A DNA stretch of 6,176 bases from positions 1-6,176 of the forward strand of contig JBMFXG010000153.1 of assembly GCA_049964535.1 (NCBI GenBank). Reading direction: 5' to 3'. Shown one piece after another: positions 5,691 through 6,176 of this stretch (within the stretch, counting starts at the first letter, position 1; each line of letters opens with the position of its first letter). Source of the stretch: JAJYZP01 sp049964535. Its GTDB lineage: Bacteria > Actinomycetota > Acidimicrobiia > Acidimicrobiales > Acidimicrobiaceae. The notes below the pieces were generated by a model. It worked only from the letters and a program-made list of their open reading frames with translations. It was not told the DNA's origin and made no database searches. Position numbers and translations under genes: made by a program.

Positions 5691-5887
5691 CCCAGAGGAC
5701 ACGTGAACTCGATGATGCGGAACGCGTGGCGATCGTTACCGCTGCTGTCATGAGTCTTATGCAGGCTTCGCCTAGCAACCCACAAGTGGTCGGAGCCGAT
5801 CCAACCATTTGGCGTTTTTCGGCTCGATGGTGGAACCATGCTGGATCTCGCAATCGGCAGCGTCCTGAGGAACGTCGAGGCTGGTAA
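5687..5887 (+). CDS. Putative small epsilon-like subunit of acyl-CoA carboxylase
   Basis: 66-residue protein whose ATG overlaps the carboxyltransferase stop (ATGA, 5687-5690), implying translational coupling and a shared complex. The N-terminal half (about 8-26, DDAERVAIVTAAVMSLMQ) looks like an amphipathic helix rich in Ala and Val. A linker with VVGADP leads to a Trp/Arg-rich end, IWRFSARWWNHAG (41-53), then a basic tail. Small genes directly after a carboxyltransferase that encode a helix and a C-terminal W...AR segment are typical of actinobacterial epsilon subunits (AccE/PccE), which stabilise or stimulate the alpha-beta complex, and of related small subunits. Epsilon subunits are poorly conserved, so the assignment rests on position, size and this layout. 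There is no signal peptide or membrane segment, which argues against an OadG-type sodium-pump gamma subunit. It is the last gene of the transcription unit. Confidence 0.62.
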   Translation: MTQRTRELDDAERVAIVTAAVMSLMQASPSNPQVVGADPTIWRFSARWWNHAGSRNRQRPEERRGW

Positions 5888-5894
5888 GGGTCGG

Positions 5895-5915
5895 TCGGCC
5901 GTATTTGGAGGCCGA
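5895..5915 (+). terminator. Possible terminator hairpin after the carboxylase operon
   Basis: TCGGCC (5895-5900) and GGCCGA (5910-5915) form a 6-bp GC-rich stem with a 9-nt loop, 7 nt past the stop codon of the small subunit gene. The position fits termination of the carboxylase unit. The nearest T-rich stretch (5935-5943) is some 20 nt away, so it is not a standard U-tract terminator. Confidence 0.35.
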
Positions 5916-5970
5916 GGTAGCCAAGGCTTGATATTCCTCTTTGTTGAGGGATTCGGTCGTTCAGGACAGT

Positions 5971-6033
5971 GGCGAAACGCAACGTCCCTTGGGGGCCGGA
6001 CTCATTTCGCCGGACGCTAGGCGAATGGACGTT
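5971..6033. repeat. Overlapping inverted repeats in convergent intergenic region
   Basis: Several pairings share bases. GGCGAAA (5971-5977) pairs with TTTCGCC (6005-6011). TTCGCC (6006-6011) pairs with GGCGAA (6020-6025). AACGTCC (5981-5987) pairs with GGACGTT (6027-6033) and can enclose the second hairpin. The direct repeat GCCGGAC occurs at 5995-6001 and 6009-6015. The 6006-6025 hairpin loop contains the stop codon of the GGDEF gene on the minus strand. The region separates two convergent genes, so a bidirectional terminator is the simplest reading; no U tract is present. Confidence 0.4.
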
Positions 6034-6176
6034 GAGGAGCGACGATGACGAGACCTAATCCCGGAAGATCAGCGTTGGTCGTTGCACGTTCGAGGGCTTC
6101 ACGAGCACGAGAGAGAATCTCAGGAGCTTCAATTCCGTGACTTGGGTAGGAGGCGATCCCGGCCGATACCTTGACG
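6017..6176 (-). CDS. C-terminal end of a GGDEF-domain protein, 5' part outside window
   Basis: On the minus strand an open frame enters at the right edge and ends at TAG (6017-6019), giving 52 residues. It begins VKVSAGIASYPSHG and continues APEILSRAREALERA. This is the final strand-and-helix part of a GGDEF domain, whose family consensus is roughly V-S-x-G-x-A-x-x-P followed by a helix with L-x-x-A-D-x-A-L. GGDEF proteins make cyclic-di-GMP or act as degenerate GTP/c-di-GMP sensors. The GG(D/E)EF signature, the inhibitory site and any sensory domain lie outside the window, so catalytic activity cannot be judged. The usual Asp in the helix (RADEAL) is Arg here (SRAREAL). A short tail (PGLGLVIVAPQRPFA) follows the domain. 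It converges on the carboxylase unit. Confidence 0.75.
   Translation of the reverse strand, partial: VKVSAGIASYPSHGIEAPEILSRAREALERATTNADLPGLGLVIVAPQRPFA

Noticed and set aside
5838..6020. 60-residue open frame on the plus strand after the carboxylase unit
   Set aside because: It starts inside the small subunit gene in another frame, resembles nothing known, and covers the hairpin-rich intergenic region.

Overview
The window looks like a chromosomal stretch of an actinobacterium. Base composition is moderately GC-rich (mid-50s percent by eye). The carboxyltransferase and its small partner gene are of the actinobacterial acyl-CoA carboxylase type. Several genes appear to start leaderless behind a TAnnnT hexamer. 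Without a database search I would lean towards the Acidimicrobiia, but that lineage call is inference only.

Layout, left to right. (1) The 3' part of a thiolase gene (1-1011, +), cut by the left edge. (2) A 660-bp stretch without a convincing gene (1012-1671) that holds three hairpin-forming inverted repeats. (3) A RidA/YjgF-family gene (1672-2148, +). (4) A 10-TM DMT/EamA exporter-like gene (2145-3071, -), whose stop codon overlaps that of the RidA gene tail to tail. (5) A 106-bp gap with a long interrupted hairpin (3096-3135). (6) aat, leucyl/phenylalanyl-tRNA-protein transferase (3178-3945, -). (7) A divergent, AT-richer promoter region (about 3946-4130) with an inverted repeat overlapping a good -10 box for aat. 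(8) An acyl-CoA carboxylase beta (carboxyltransferase) gene (4131-5690, +), overlapped by ATGA with a 66-residue gene (5687-5887, +) that resembles the small epsilon-type carboxylase subunits. (9) A convergent intergenic region with competing hairpins (5888-6016). (10) The C-terminal end of a GGDEF-domain protein (6017-6176, -), cut by the right edge.

How the genes fit together. The thiolase and the acyl-CoA carboxylase both act on short-chain acyl-CoAs (acetoacetyl-/3-ketoacyl-CoA cleavage or condensation, and propionyl- or acetyl-CoA carboxylation). They are separated by unrelated genes on both strands and need not be co-regulated. The biotin carboxylase/BCCP alpha subunit needed by the carboxyltransferase is not in the window. 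RidA (enamine/imine damage control), Aat (N-degron tagging) and the GGDEF protein (cyclic-di-GMP signalling family) are independent housekeeping or regulatory functions.

I see no mobile element, CRISPR array, tRNA or rRNA, and no clearly new system. The points most worth a second look are the Val at the carboxyltransferase specificity position, the small partner gene, the recurrent TAGnnT box just upstream of start codons, and the structured non-coding stretches.
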